64,000 bases of DNA from Cryptomeria japonica (taxonomy: Eukaryota > Streptophyta > Pinopsida > Cupressales > Cupressaceae), in the NCBI RefSeq assembly GCF_030272615.1, contig NC_081413.1:558027136-558091135 (forward strand). Direction: 5' to 3'. Positions within the stretch are counted from its first letter, which is position 1. Each line of letters opens with the position of its first letter. The position numbers and the translations under genes were made by a program. Under the pieces are notes generated by a model. The model worked only from the letters and a program-made list of their open reading frames with translations. It made no database searches and was not told the DNA's origin. Shown one piece after another: positions 49,601 through 60,669 of this stretch.

Positions 49601-50052
49601 AAAACCAATCATAGATCCAATTTCTAATATCAATATGATGAATCCACATCTTCTGAAATCTAAAAGTAAATTTATTTTTATACCCCAAGATATTAGCAGA
49701 TATAGCAATAAAAAAGATCAAAACCTAGTCTACTAAGAACCAACAGAGAGTAGGAGTAGGGAAGCAACTAGTCCGACAAGATAAGGGCCCAATTAAGTTT
49801 AACCTAAATGAGATCCTAACCCATAGGCCTATTGGACCAAGTATAAACCATGCCTTAGACCCAAATCCAACAACCCTTGTGAGTTAATGAAATTCAAAAG
49901 ATCCATTTTACTATCGTTAGCCACTTAGGGTCCTCCCTTATTCTCATCATCTTTCAAGGAGTATTAAAGTCCCCCATGACTAACCATCTACCAAATTGAA
50001 ATTGGGGCTTGAATGAGATTAAGGAGTTCCATAATATTTTCCTAGCACCTAT
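46640..50052 (-). pseudogene. ORF2 of LINE-2: endonuclease end, RT, RNase H
   Basis: From the right: endonuclease remnant with MGDFNTP (about 49970), then RT segments (KEFFW, LLKAYDRVN, RV.LISTLRF) with a FVDDT catalytic box at about 48340, then KLTGSKRDLLSQDGKLHLIKVCLQNLP. A zf-RVT remnant follows at about 47646-47530 (RFYLCEEEVKNSFHILFYCS). RNase H at about 47150-46900 keeps KINFHGVAKGSLG, where NFDG has become NFHG, and EGDSLN. Stops and frameshifts throughout; older or more decayed than LINE-1. Confidence 0.75.
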
Positions 50053-50054
50053 AG

Positions 50055-51162
50055 TGTCCTAAAATTGCACCCTTTGCAATTTTGATCGCATTTGGGTCTT
50101 CACCTTAGTGTTTGTGCCCCTCGACCCGATTAAAGACCTAATTATACTCTTGCACATCACAAATAGAATTCAAACTCAAATTGAATCTAACATAGCACCT
50201 TATTCATGTCCCAAAATAGAGTAGGACCATGGCGCCACACCATGGTCCTCCCTAGATTGGGCCCAATTTGACCCCTTGGTCCTATTTCAAAATTGAGCAG
50301 AATTTCCTTCTTTGTGTCAGCTCATGTCAAACAAGTATAGAAAGAGGATTTCCCCTCTCATTTAAACATATACACATAGGGTATCAAGCACACATGAGAT
50401 CAAGCATTCAAGCATTTGAGCATCATCAGTCTTCTTTCAGCTTAGGAGCAACAATAAAGTCAAGTTTCAAGCATTGAAGGAGACATTATTCATCTTATCT
50501 TGTTGATGACTTCCTAAAGCCTAACTCCATGTGGAGGCAAGCAAAACTTCACAAGGAGGTATCATAATTCAATTTTCAATCATAATTCAACATCTCCCTC
50601 AAAAGGAGATCCTTTCATTTCAGTCATTTGTTTTAATTTCATGGTTAATTCTAAAATTGGGGTTTGACCTAAGGAAAACCCCTATTACCAAAACATTTCT
50701 CTTTCTTTCTATGTGCAAGAAATGGGTATAGAGTTGTACTCCTCATATTAGGCTCCATTAACAGCAATGAATCATCTCCCTTTGGTGTGCAAAAAGTTTG
50801 AGGACCTTTTTTTATGCACCATGGTCTCGATAATTTTTGGGCAGTTTCAGGTAGCAAGTTTGATTTGACTTACATTGCTTAATTCCAAGTGCATGCAAAA
50901 ATTCTGTAATTGTAGCTCATTGTTTTCATGCTTTTAGCTCCACTTTTCAGTATTTTACCTAATTTCGGCACTTCAACTCACAAAAGAGGAAACCCTTTCA
51001 ATCCAAATTCACTTAGAATTTAGTCTTGATCTAATTTATGATTAAATCTAGTTAATTCTCCATCCTCTTTTGAATGTAAATGCCCCAAGTGAAAAAAAAA
51101 TCTCTAGTGGTCTTCATTCCTTGGGTGAAAATCCTAAAGAGCATTCATTTTTCCCCTTTACA
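50055..51162 (+). repeat. 5' LTR of element D
   Basis: TGTCCTAAAA at the left border and ...CCCTTTACA at the right, followed three bases later by the PBS. About 1108 bp. There is no second copy in the window, so borders rest on the LINE-2 breakpoint on the left and the PBS on the right. The five bases before it are TATAG. Confidence 0.6.
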
Positions 51163-51165
51163 TTT

Positions 51166-51181
51166 TGGTGAACCCTATGTG
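51166..51181 (+). promoter_or_regulatory. PBS of element D
   Basis: TGGTGAACCCTATGTG, one base different from the PBS-like site of element B (16938). It suggests both use the same tRNA primer. Confidence 0.6.
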
Positions 51182-51958
51182 TCCTATGCTTCCTAATGAT
51201 TTTTTTTTTCAGATCTAAGTGTTTATGTAATTTACGATTCAAATTTTCATTTACAAGTTTGATTTCCATGCAAATTTTGAAAATTTAGAGGTTAATTTTA
51301 CTAAAACCCTAATTTTTAATTTCAAAATTGAACTTGTGATTTGTTTAATTTGGATAAATTATTTCAGATTTGAGTTTTTTTCAATTTCCAGATTCAAATT
51401 TTAAAATTAAGTGGTTAAATTTCAAAACCCTAATTTTCAAAATTTTCAAAATTGAGCTTGTGGATTGTTTAAGTTTTGATTTTCACATTTCAAATTTGTT
51501 TCAAATTCTAAATTACAATCTTGGATCTAATTTCAAATTTAAATTTTAAAATTAAGTGGTTAATTAAAAGAGCCCTAAAGTTTAAATTTAAATCAATTTT
51601 TTCAATCTCCTTTCAACATTATTTTAAAATTTAAGTGGTTCTTTTTACAAGACCCTAATTTCAAATTTAAACCCCTTGTGCATAGTTCTACATTTAATTT
51701 TTTGAATTAAGAGGTTACGTTCACAAGGCCCTAATTTTTTTAATTTTAATTTTGTGGGTTGCATGATTGTTCACAATTATTTTTATCTTTCAATAAAATT
51801 TGCTTATCTAATTGAGTAATCATATTTCTTAAAATTTTGCATTATTCAATTATTGTTGCAAGTTTCAAAGTTAGATCCAAATTTCAAATCTCAAATCTCA
51901 AATTTCCCTCCCTTAGTTCATAAGTTTTACTACTATTAGTCCAAGATATAATATCCCC
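51182..51958 (+). other. Leader of element D, non-coding
   Basis: About 780 bp of AT-rich DNA made of diverged repeats of the type AATTTTCAAAATTTAAGTGGTTA...ACCCTAATTT, seen at least five times from 51285 to 51740. No ORF. Confidence 0.5.
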
Positions 51959-53890
51959 ATGAGAAGAAGTTGTAGAATTAAGGCTTCCCAAGGTTTAATT
52001 ATCGAGGAGATGGAGCCTAATTTGGAAACTTTGTTGCAAGAGGATGTTGGTGGTTCTTCCAATCCTACAAATGTCCCCATTTATCCTCATTCTTTAGACA
52101 ATTCTCATGATGTGGAGGAATCACTAACTAGGTTTTCCGTTGACCAATTGAAGAAGATTGACAATCAATTTGTAAATCTTCAACATTGGATGAGTCAACA
52201 ATACCCAGAAAGTGAAGCTCTCCCATTGATTGAAGGATTGAAAAGAATGGTTCAAAGTGATAAACTTGGAGTTGATATCTTGTGTGGTATTGCTCATAGT
52301 GTTGATTCTAATATTATTCCTATGAAGAGTTGTGTCAAGGTTCTTGGTTATACACAACCTCCTAGTCAAAACAACCAATCCATCCATTTTACTACTCTGA
52401 TGTCTAGTGTTCCTACCTTTACATCCAATATCATGGCCACTTATACTCAAAATGTCTTACCTACCTACCATAGTTTTCCACCTCCTTATTCTCAACCTCC
52501 ACCTTCATATAGAAATATCCCTCCTTATTCTCAACCACCATCTTCATACAACAACATCATCCCCCCTCCTTCAACAAGGTTACCCCTCTTTCTCAATCTA
52601 ACATGTCCAATTTCAACTCTTCCACTGAAGCTACCATCAATAGTCTAGCCCAAACAATGTCTTCCTTACAAAAACAAATATCTTCCATGAATCAATCTAA
52701 GTATAGTGTGCCCACATTTTATGTAGCGATCCCATTATCTAATGACATTGTTTGTGTTGTCCCTCCTAAACATGTGGCAGTTCCTCAATTGGAGCTTTAT
52801 AATGGAAAAGGTGACCCCTTGACTCTTGTGAAAACATTTCAAACTTTGTGCTGTGACTTTTCTCATGACCAAAGACTTTTAGCTAAATTGTTTACTAGAA
52901 CATTAAGGATAAAGCTCTGCAATGGTATTGTTTTGTGCCTCCTTATTCTATCACTTCATTTCAACAATTGGCTAATGCTTTTATTCAACAATTTCACAAT
53001 AATATTGGTCCTAAAATCACTTTGACCGATTTGATGCATTTTAAACAAGGTGTTAAAGGAAAAGTGATTGATTTTATTGGTAGATTTAAACATTTGTATT
53101 CTCAAATTTATTTTCCTATGCCTAATCAAGATATTCAAACAATTTTCATTTCTAATTTGCAAAAAGATATTAGGGATAAACTTCTCTTTTCTGAGTTTAC
53201 TTCCTTTAGGTAGTTGTGTACAGTACTTCACAATTATCATCTTACCATGAGTCAATTGGAACAAGCATTCTCTTCAATGGCTCTGATTGATAAAGGTGAA
53301 AGTTCTCAACAACATTTTGTGAAGCTCAAACTGAATAAGGGATTCATCAAATCGAATGACAACAACGCTCAAGTAGTAGCCACAACAATTGTGTCTCCTT
53401 TATCCAAATATTTTAGAAAAGAATTCATTCCTCTTAATGAATCTTTGCATAGTATTATGACGCAATTGATACAAAGGAATGCATTGAAGATTCCCCCTAT
53501 TAAATCAATTGATACAAATAAGCTTGTGTCACCTTTCTTTTATTCCAAAACCTTTTTACAATACCATCGTCAACATGGTCATGACACTGAAAAGTGTTAT
53601 TCTTTGAGAAGTAAGATTCAAGACTTGATTGATAATAATACTATTTATGTGGCGGGTCTAAATGATAAAGGAGATAAATTTGTTGCTCCTTGCAACCAAA
53701 ATCTTCAAATCTTCATTGATCCTCTACCATCTCATTATGCTAATGTTATTGAAATTGAACAATGTGCCTATTCTCCTAATGATGTTGGCCTTGAATCTAA
53801 TAATGTGGTGAACCTTATTGATAAAAATGAACCACCTAAGGACTTGCACATTATGTTTGATCATGGAGAGACTATTAAAGTGTTGGAATC
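51959..53890 (+). pseudogene. Gag of Tat-like element D
   Basis: N-terminus MRRSCRIKASQG, then a P/Y-rich linker, then the Ty3/gypsy gag domain: QLELYNGKGDPLTLVKTF, LAKLFTRTLR, an ALQWY-type step, LANAFIQQF, and FKQGVKGKVIDFIGRFKHL. A zinc-finger-like YHRQHGHDTEKCYSLR segment follows with a helix. This finger is the Tat-group type rather than CCHC. Frameshifts at about 52590 and 52920 and a stop at 53213 break it. The stretch then reads on to 53890, where foreign LTR DNA starts. Gag would form the particle that packages element RNA. Confidence 0.75.
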
Positions 53891-54865
53891 TAAGAACACC
53901 GAGAGGGGAGGGTGAATCAGTGTTCTACAGGCAAAGATATAATTAGACTTATTGCTTAATGACCGGTTAACAGTAAATAAAATTAAAGTGCATACACCAA
54001 ATAACACATAGAAAGGCAACACCATAACACCAGTATTTATACATGCAAAACTCTGCAAAGGGAAAAACCATGGTGGGGCTAATACCCACAATATCTATAT
54101 GCTTGATCAAGGTATACAAATATTACATGAGGGGGTCTGCACATGGAGAAAGGCCAACTGCCTAGAGCTCACTGCTCAAACACAAAATAGGAAGTCTCCC
54201 TGACTTACAAAGGATTACAGGGTAATTACAAACTAAAATGAACTTATGAAATGCATATGACCATGCTATATAAGTTTTGGTTAATGCTCTGATATCCTTC
54301 TCTATATATCGGTTGTCTGATGCTCTGTTTTGCATTGTTCTGCTACCAGTTAAGCTATGCATGTGAAATTACACATAGATGCTTCTAATCATTGACCAAA
54401 ATGTATACCAATATTCACTGAAATTTTCACAACCAAAAATTCATATTCCATAACACATATGATCTATAGCTGAAATGATCTTCTTAAATATCCTTCCACC
54501 TTTACCATGTTGTCTTCAATGAGAAATATAAACATGTCGGCTACCGGAACATAATGAAATCCAAACATAAATCTAATGACCATGTTAGCCATCACACATT
54601 ACCACAAAATCCATGAAAAAAATAATCAGGACCAAAATATTTCCTATCTGGGTCCTATCCATTACTGGGTTTCATATACATGTTACCATGATCAAGACAT
54701 GTTACTAGGATCAAGACTTAGGCGGGTATGAAGTGAATGTCAGTGTTGGTGTAAAGCAATGTGAATATCGGTTAAGTGCAATGAATGTTGGTTAACCAAA
54801 CAATGAAACCATTTACCTTGATATTATGAGTTGCCATCAATGACAACCCAAAATGATATTAACTC
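53891..54865 (-). mobile_element. Antisense Copia-type LTR in element D
   Basis: The plus strand opens with GAGAGGGGAGGGTGAATCAG, as the antisense LTR at 43481 does, and ends with GCCATCAATGACAACCC, the complement of the start region of these LTRs. About 970 bp, no coding. Exact borders are uncertain because the neighbour on the right is a different gag fragment and no matching flanks were found. Confidence 0.55.
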
Positions 54866-55440
54866 TTACCGGATGTGTGCCAATTGCCAACAAGTTTCAG
54901 AACCTAAAGCAGAGAAACATGAGTGTAAAAGAGTATACTGAGGAATTATACAAGGTGATGATCAGATGTGGGCATAGGGAGATGGATAGAGAAAAGGTGG
55001 TGAGGTATATAAATGTACTTGCATTTAACATTCAGGATGAGATGAGTATGTTGAGGATTTTTATAATTGAATAAGCTTATTAGTTTGCTTTGAAGGCTGA
55101 GGAGAAGGTGAGGAGAAGACAACAGAATAACCCTAGAGGAAGGGAGAAATACAAAGGATAGATAAGTGACAGTATAGAGAAACCGGTTGTGGAAGATGAC
55201 TCAAAACCTAAGTGGAGTAAAGAACCAGATCAAAAGATATAGAGAAAAGGCAGTGGCAGTAGCCACAGAGGATTTTCTAGCGATTGTTACAAGTGTGGAG
55301 AAACCGGACATAGATTTTATGAATGTAAGCAGGGAATGGCAAGAAGTTGTGTGGCAGATAAGAAACTAGAAGGAGTCCTAAAGAGACTATTACAAAACTC
55401 GATGGACCTCTATGTATTGCTGCAAAGATCAAGGAAGTGC
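54866..55440 (+). pseudogene. Gypsy gag fragment with CCHC knuckle
   Basis: KFQNLKQRNMSVKEYTEELYKV, REKVVRYINVLAFNIQDEMSML and FALKAEEKVRRRQQN are the gag domain of a chromovirus-type Ty3/gypsy element, and CYKCGETGHRFYEC is a CCHC zinc knuckle (about 55285). The fragment is in the same strand as D but of another lineage than D's own gag at 52600-53900. It lies between an antisense LTR and the protease-like part of D. It may be a second insertion or a recombination product. Confidence 0.7.
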
Positions 55441-55485
55441 CCTCATGAGGGGTGATTATTGATCCTGCTTGTATGGTTAATGTAT

Positions 55486-55756
55486 TTGATGGTTTATGTA
55501 TCTTGCTATTGGTTCTATTATACATCCTATTGAGGTTAGAACTAAATGCTTAGATGTTGTCTTTGCTATCATTCTTACATCTGATCAATTTTATGTGAAG
55601 TTGGGACATCCTTGGCTCTCTTCCATGAAAGCGGTCTATTCTACTGTTCATAAGTGTTTGAAATTTCCTCATGATGGTAAAATCATAACTGTTAATCATA
55701 ACATATATCAACCTAATTATCAAGAGTGCATATCTGGATTTGATTGTGTGTAATAT
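55486..55756 (+). pseudogene. Protease-like linker of element D
   Basis: Open over 85 codons: IGSIIHPIEVRTK, DVVFAII, then FYVKLGHPWLSSMKAV, HKCLKFPHDGKI and NHNIYQPN. The GHPWL segment fits the GRPWL end of a gypsy aspartic protease, with the KFPHDG segment after it. The frame stops next to the inverted repeat at 55714-55852. Confidence 0.55.
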
Positions 55757-55852
55757 TTTTGCATCAACGTTTCGGATCACGGAGTGTGATCAGAAACGTT
55801 GATGCAAAAATCTTACACACAATCAAATCCAGAAATGCACTCTTGATAATTA
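55714..55852. repeat. Long inverted repeat (snapback) in element D
   Basis: A 139-bp near-perfect palindrome: arms of about 67 bases around a five-base centre GGAGT (55781-55785). The left arm includes coding DNA of D (QECISGFDCV), and the right arm is its reverse complement, so it is not a standard MITE. There are only three to four mismatches between arms. Confidence 0.9.
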
Positions 55853-55984
55853 TATGATGGATTGTGGAAATCTCTTAGAACTGATATACAAACCTACAAT
55901 GAGGCATGGATATTTTTGTCTTGTTTACTTTTGGTTCAAACAATTCCAACCTCTTCAACCTAGAAGTGATTCTCTCTTTAAATC

Positions 55985-57024
55985 ATATCAAAATTAGAAA
56001 AATGAGATGATTTTATCCTTGAGTAAACCTAGAAATCCAACACTTAGTCTTCCCTCAGCTAATCACCATATACCTCTTCTTAAGGATAAGATTATTCTTC
56101 CTCCTAAGGAAAGAAATAATCTTCTTCCCAAAGAGGAATCAATCCCTTCTTACGAGACTATCCTTCCTCCTAAGGGAAGCAATTTTTTTTTTCCTAAGGA
56201 AGAATCCATCCCTTTTCCTAAGGATGAGTCAATTCTTCCTCCGAGAGGTAGAAAATATATTCCTCCTAATCCTCAATATAAGGATAAACATATTATTCCT
56301 CCTTCCTCCTTGTCATGATGGATCTAGTCTCCTTACACCCTTTATTCGTCCTTTATATGGTGTAGTTCCACCTCCTACAAATTATAAATAGAAGCGATTG
56401 GCCTCTCTTATTGTTCAACCTAAAAGACCTCAACCTATTCATCCTTCCTTAAAAGAAGAAAAAGATCCTACACTATTTGAACCTACACCTTCAGAACCTT
56501 GCACTAAAACTAAATGAAACCATTGTACGAGAGAACATTGACGGAGACGTCGTGCTCAAGCTCATGAACTTGCTTCCCCAACCATTTCTTCTCCCAAGAC
56601 ACCAACTCTTGATATAATTCTACTTGATCAAACTTCTCCTAAATAAGAGGTTCAACCTAAATATCCAAGATGAAAAATGATTAAGACAAATAATGGTTCA
56701 AGTTTTGTTCCTATTAGAGCTCCTATTTTCATTAATCTTGATGAAGAAATAGGTGAGAATATTGTTAATGATGAGAATGCTGATCCTAATATTTATGATG
56801 ATGAATATGAATATGCTAATGTTGACAATGATTTATCTAAGATATTTTTGCAAGCCTTAATCCTAGCTCCTAGTAACAAACAATTAGAGCATGGTCCTTG
56901 TTTGGAACTTGTGATAGCTCCATCTACCATGCTTAATGTGGCTCCTCTTGCATATTGTCCACCTTCCCAACATAATGATGAGAAATATCAAGAGGTGGAT
57001 AAGGTGCTTGATCAAATTCATTAG
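55985..57024 (+). pseudogene. Pro/Lys-rich tail ORF of element D
   Basis: Two open pieces (56007-56318 and 56677-57024) with repeats of the type I-L-P-P-K-G/E and F-P-K-E-E-S-I-P, followed by an acidic region (NIVNDENADPN). Low-complexity; no known domain. It sits where RT would be expected, so element D appears to have lost pol. Several stops lie between the pieces. Confidence 0.45.
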
Positions 57025-57238
57025 CATCATATATTCTCTCTCCCTCTCTTCTCTTGCATGTTTGTGAAATTCTTCTATTTTTCTCTCATTTCTTCTATTT
57101 GTTGTCCCTAGCATTGCCTACTTGAGGATGATACAAAATGTTGAGATCTCTTTTGGTCTCTTCTATGTTGACTCAAAGGGCACATGTGTCCCCTTCTTTC
57201 AAGGTGGTTTCCTTTCTTTGGGGAATGAGGACAATTCT

Positions 57239-57252
57239 ATATATATATATAT

Positions 57253-57312
<60 letters not shown>
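57239..57312. repeat. Microsatellite (TA)n(CA)n
   Basis: TATATA... changing to an uninterrupted CACACA run of about 56 bases. The Cys/Val and Thr/His open frames over it are artefacts. Confidence 0.95.
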
Positions 57313-57839
57313 TGGTTTTCATACAAACACATATTGATCCCAGAGTTATGTGAAACCACCCCATGTTTATGTTTTGTGATTATTATCCTTTGATTTGTCC
57401 TCTCTTGGGGGCTAAACCATTGTGATAATGTGCTTACGTTCTTGGGGTGTATCCTACCTTAAAGCAATTTCCCCCAATAAGGTGTGCACAATGTTAGTGT
57501 GGGTTTTTATTTTTCTTTATGCTAGGGGGTATTTATTTTTCCTACACATATATTATTAAGCTTTCTTAGGTTATTAGAAGTAGTTTATATCAGGATACGT
57601 GGTGAAATACTATAGCTACATGTGTAACTCTCTGCCTCACATGGGTATTTGAGTTACACACCCTCTTTTGGCTTGTTGTGCCACCTCCCATAACCACTAT
57701 TTTGTCATTTCCTAAGTGGGTTATGGGGTAGTTGGGTTTCTCACCCTCTTTTGGCCTTATGTGCCAACTTTCTCAACTCATTTCTTGTCTTCATGTAAGG
57801 AGGTTATGCCACATATTATGGCATTTACTGAGTAGGTAA
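57313..57839 (+). other. 3' non-coding part of element D
   Basis: Contains a diverged duplication (ACACCCTCTTTTGGCTTG near 57660 and TCACCCTCTTTTGGCCTT near 57742). No coding domain. Confidence 0.4.
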
Positions 57840-58377
57840 TGTTGTTATATGGAGCCTAATCAGACTCAGAAGTTAAATTTTCCCTAGTTTTATTAGCATG
57901 GTTTCCCCCCATATTTTTTACAGGGATTTGGGGGCAACACCCCCAAGATGGGGTCCAAGGGCAGTGCCCCTAGTGTTCTCCTTATCATGATATAGGGTGG
58001 GGTCAAGGGGCAGCATCCTGCGAGGCCAAAAAGACTTATTATTTTATAAAGGCATTTAGTGTTATTTTTCCATTGGCTGACATGTTGTAACCCTAATTTT
58101 GTAACCGACATGTCTTGATAAAAAGGCTAAGGGTTAGGGTTTTCAGTAGGGAATTTTGTAGCATTTTGCAGTGGTATTGAATTGCAAGGGATTGCTAGTT
58201 GTAATTGGTTTGATTTACTGGATAATAATATTGGACTCTCTGTTTGGTGGACATAGCCCGAGTTTGGGTGAACCACGTTAAAATTGTCTCCTCTCTATTG
58301 TTATTTTTGTATTTTTCATTCCTGTGTTTAATCTTTATTTGCATATAATTGATATTTTCTACATGTAATTACTAACA
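57840..58377 (+). repeat. 5' LTR of Copia E
   Basis: Ends ...ATTACTAACA just before the PBS. The start is taken at TGTTGTTATATGG; TGTTATATGG three bases on is possible. About 538 bp. Contains a GGGGCAACACCCCCAAGATGGGG stretch that can pair with itself and a TTGATAAAAAGGC TATA-like site at 58113. Confidence 0.6.
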
Positions 58378-58462
58378 ACTGGTATTAGAGGTGGTTGTGT
58401 TTGATTATCATCTGCAAGAAGATCTCACAATTGAGTGGGAGTCTCACAGTTAAGTGAGAGCA

Positions 58463-59877
58463 ATGGTGGATGAGGGTAAATTGAAGGTAGAAAAAATCAA
58501 TAGGCAGAACTATCAATTATGGAAGATGCAGATGGAGGATTATCTCTATCAGAAGGATTTATGGAGGTCGTTGGAAGGAACAATGAGTGATAAGGATTGG
58601 AATATTCTGGACAACAAGGCATTGGGAACCATTCGATTATGCCTGGCACCGTTTATAGCATTCAATGTAACAAAAGCAACAACAATTGCAGTACTAATGT
58701 CGGCACTGGCTAAATTGTATGAAAAACCCTCATCCTCGAATAAGGTATTTCTCATGAAGTGTCTATTTAATCTAAAAATGATTGAAGGTGGATCCATGAC
58801 AGATCATTTAAATGAGTTTAATATGATTACCACTCGAGTGTCTTCTCTAAAGGTAAACTTTGATGAAGAAGTTAGGGATCTCTTGATATTATCTTCCTTG
58901 TCTGAAAGATGGAATGGTTTGGTAATGGTAGTCACTAACTTTTTTTTTGGTTCAAATACCTTAAAATTTGATGATGTTGTTGGTGTTCTTGTGAGTGAGG
59001 AAAATTGTAGGAAAGGCTTAGGTGGATCCCCATCAGGTAGTGTTTTGAATGCAAAAAGTAGGGGTAGACCAAAGGAGAGAGTAAAAGGATCTGGAGGTCA
59101 TGGGAAGTCACAAGGAAAATCAAAGGACAAGAGATCCCAATCCAGAGGACCAAAAGATTGCTAAAATTGTGGGGAACCAGGTCATCTGAAGAAAGATTGT
59201 TGGTCTCTGAAAAATAAAGAAGGAGACAAACAAGAGGGTAATAAGGAGGAAAATGTGGTAAGTAATAAATAAAAAGAAGATGCTTTGATTATTTTCCTAG
59301 ATAATGCTGATGATTCATGGGTTTTAGATTCAGGGGCCTCATTTCATACTATGCCCCATAGAAGTTATTTTCTTGATTGTGTCCAAGGGGAACCTTGCTA
59401 GATTGTTGGAAAGGGAGGAATTAAGATTAAGTTGAAAAATGGGAATCATTGGCTACTACAATAGGTAAGGCACATTCCAAGGCTGAGTAGGAATTTAATT
59501 TCAGTAGGGCAGCTAGGTGATGAAGGTTGCGCAATTACTTTTAATGATAAAAATCGGAAGGTTTCAAGAGGTGCCTTGATAGTAGCAAAAGGTATGAAAG
59601 TAGGCACCTTATATCTTTGTACAGGTCATATTGTTCCTTCTACTTTAGTTGTTATAGAGAAAACCTAAATAGATTCAGGAATAGTTATTCCAGATTCGCG
59701 GGAAGAGACTAAAACAATTGCTACAAGTGCTAAGACAACACTTTGGCATAACAAACTTGGGCATATGAGTGAAAAAGGTATGAAGGTACTTCATTCTAGA
59801 AAGGGTTTACCAAGTCTGAAATGTATTAATATAGATTTCTGTGAAAGTTGTGTGTATGGAAAACAAAAGAGGGTTAG
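58463..59877 (+). pseudogene. Gag-protease-integrase N-term of Copia E
   Basis: The start MVDEGKLKVEKINRQNY at 58463 is preferred over the ATG nine bases upstream, because Copia gags start close to this motif. UBN2-type capsid: LWKMQMEDYL, then YEKPSSSNKVFLMKCLFNLKM, LNEFNMITTRVSSL and LSERWNGLV. A basic linker and a CCHC knuckle (NCGEPGHLKKDC) follow a stop at 59162-59164. Protease: SWVLDSGASFHTM (about 59320). Gag_pre-integrase zinc region: LWHNKLGHMSEKGMKVL and FCESCVYGKQKRVS, cut off at 59877 by element F. Stops make it a pseudogene. Confidence 0.85.
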
Positions 59878-60669
59878 TTTGTTGGTATTTTGGATATGTT
59901 GATATGGTTTTGTCATTGATGTCAACACTTATCAACTCTGATATGCTTACTGGCACTTGGAATGACATGGAAAATACTTGGTTATGTTGAAGACATCGTT
60001 TAGACACTCTGTCTTGGAGATTTGTTCATTGGTATATTCGTGTTTGCATATTTGTTGTTACCAGCAAATAGGTCCAGGATACACACTGGTAGGCTTATCT
60101 ATTCTAGATCAGCATGGCACGCTATGGAGATGATTTATTATTGTTGTAAATGCATTAAGCAGACATGTTAATCGAATATTGCATCAGTTATTGTTTTACT
60201 TATAAATTATTTTATTGTAATATCTTTTAGAGCCGACCTACTAAAATTGGTCTTAGGTTATGGTATAAATGTAAGATCTCATTTGTGAGATCAGTGTGCG
60301 AATGTGAAAAGGATTGTAATTTAGTATATATCAGAATAAGCAGAGATATACATGCAGACATCATTTGAAGGTTGAAGGAAGGTTTTATGAAGGCATATCA
60401 GAGCTAAACCGGTACTAAATCCAGCATATGAAGATGCTATTTTGAGCAGTACATCATTATTGGATTTAACCATCCAATTGTAGTTAGTGTGACTCCCATT
60501 TGTGTTTGAGCAATGAGCTCTAGGTGATTGGCCTTTCTGCATGTGCAAACCCCTATTGTATACACATACTATCTGTAGTAGTATCATCTAATTGTGGGTA
60601 AGGTTTCCCACTGTGGTTTTTCCCCTTACGAGGTTTCCACGTACAAATATTGGTGTTATGTGTTGTGGA

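Larger units (their letters stand above)
43191..50054 (-). mobile_element. LINE-2, related to LINE-1, interrupted
   Basis: Minus-strand LINE with the same order as LINE-1: endonuclease remnant, RT, zf-RVT and RNase H, then ORF3 (46319-43345), and a 3' end (FWAP-stop region, then TTTAAAAAATGG in element sense) at 43191. At the other end it breaks off inside the endonuclease where gypsy D starts (50055). The rest of its 5' part would lie beyond D, outside the window. Heavily decayed. A solo LTR (43481-44645) splits its ORF3. The left target duplication cannot be tested because the right flank is not visible. Confidence 0.8.
50055..57839 (+). mobile_element. Tat-like gypsy element D, gag only
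   Basis: Starts with an LTR (TGTCCTAAAATTGC) inserted in the LINE-2 endonuclease, then a PBS-like site, a long leader, a Tat-type gag, a protease-like linker and a proline/lysine-rich tail. No RT, RNase H or integrase is visible before Copia E begins at about 57840. The 3' LTR is not in view and is probably beyond the window, since E and F are nested in D. The gag is split by a composite insertion (53891-55485). Confidence 0.65.
57840..59879 (+). mobile_element. Copia element E, 5' part
   Basis: 5' LTR (about 57840-58377), PBS of the Met type with two changes (TGGTATTAGAGG at 58380) and gag followed by protease and the integrase zinc region on the plus strand. It stops at 59879 where the LTR of element F begins. 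RT and the 3' LTR are not in view. Gag is more intact than the rest. Confidence 0.85.

Noticed and set aside
57173-57364. Cys/Val or Thr/His-rich ORFs
   Set aside because: Translations of the CA microsatellite.
2065-59879. Endogenous pararetrovirus sequences
   Set aside because: RT blocks are accompanied by integrase, LTRs, PBS and PPT of Ty1/copia and Ty3/gypsy; no movement or coat protein was seen.
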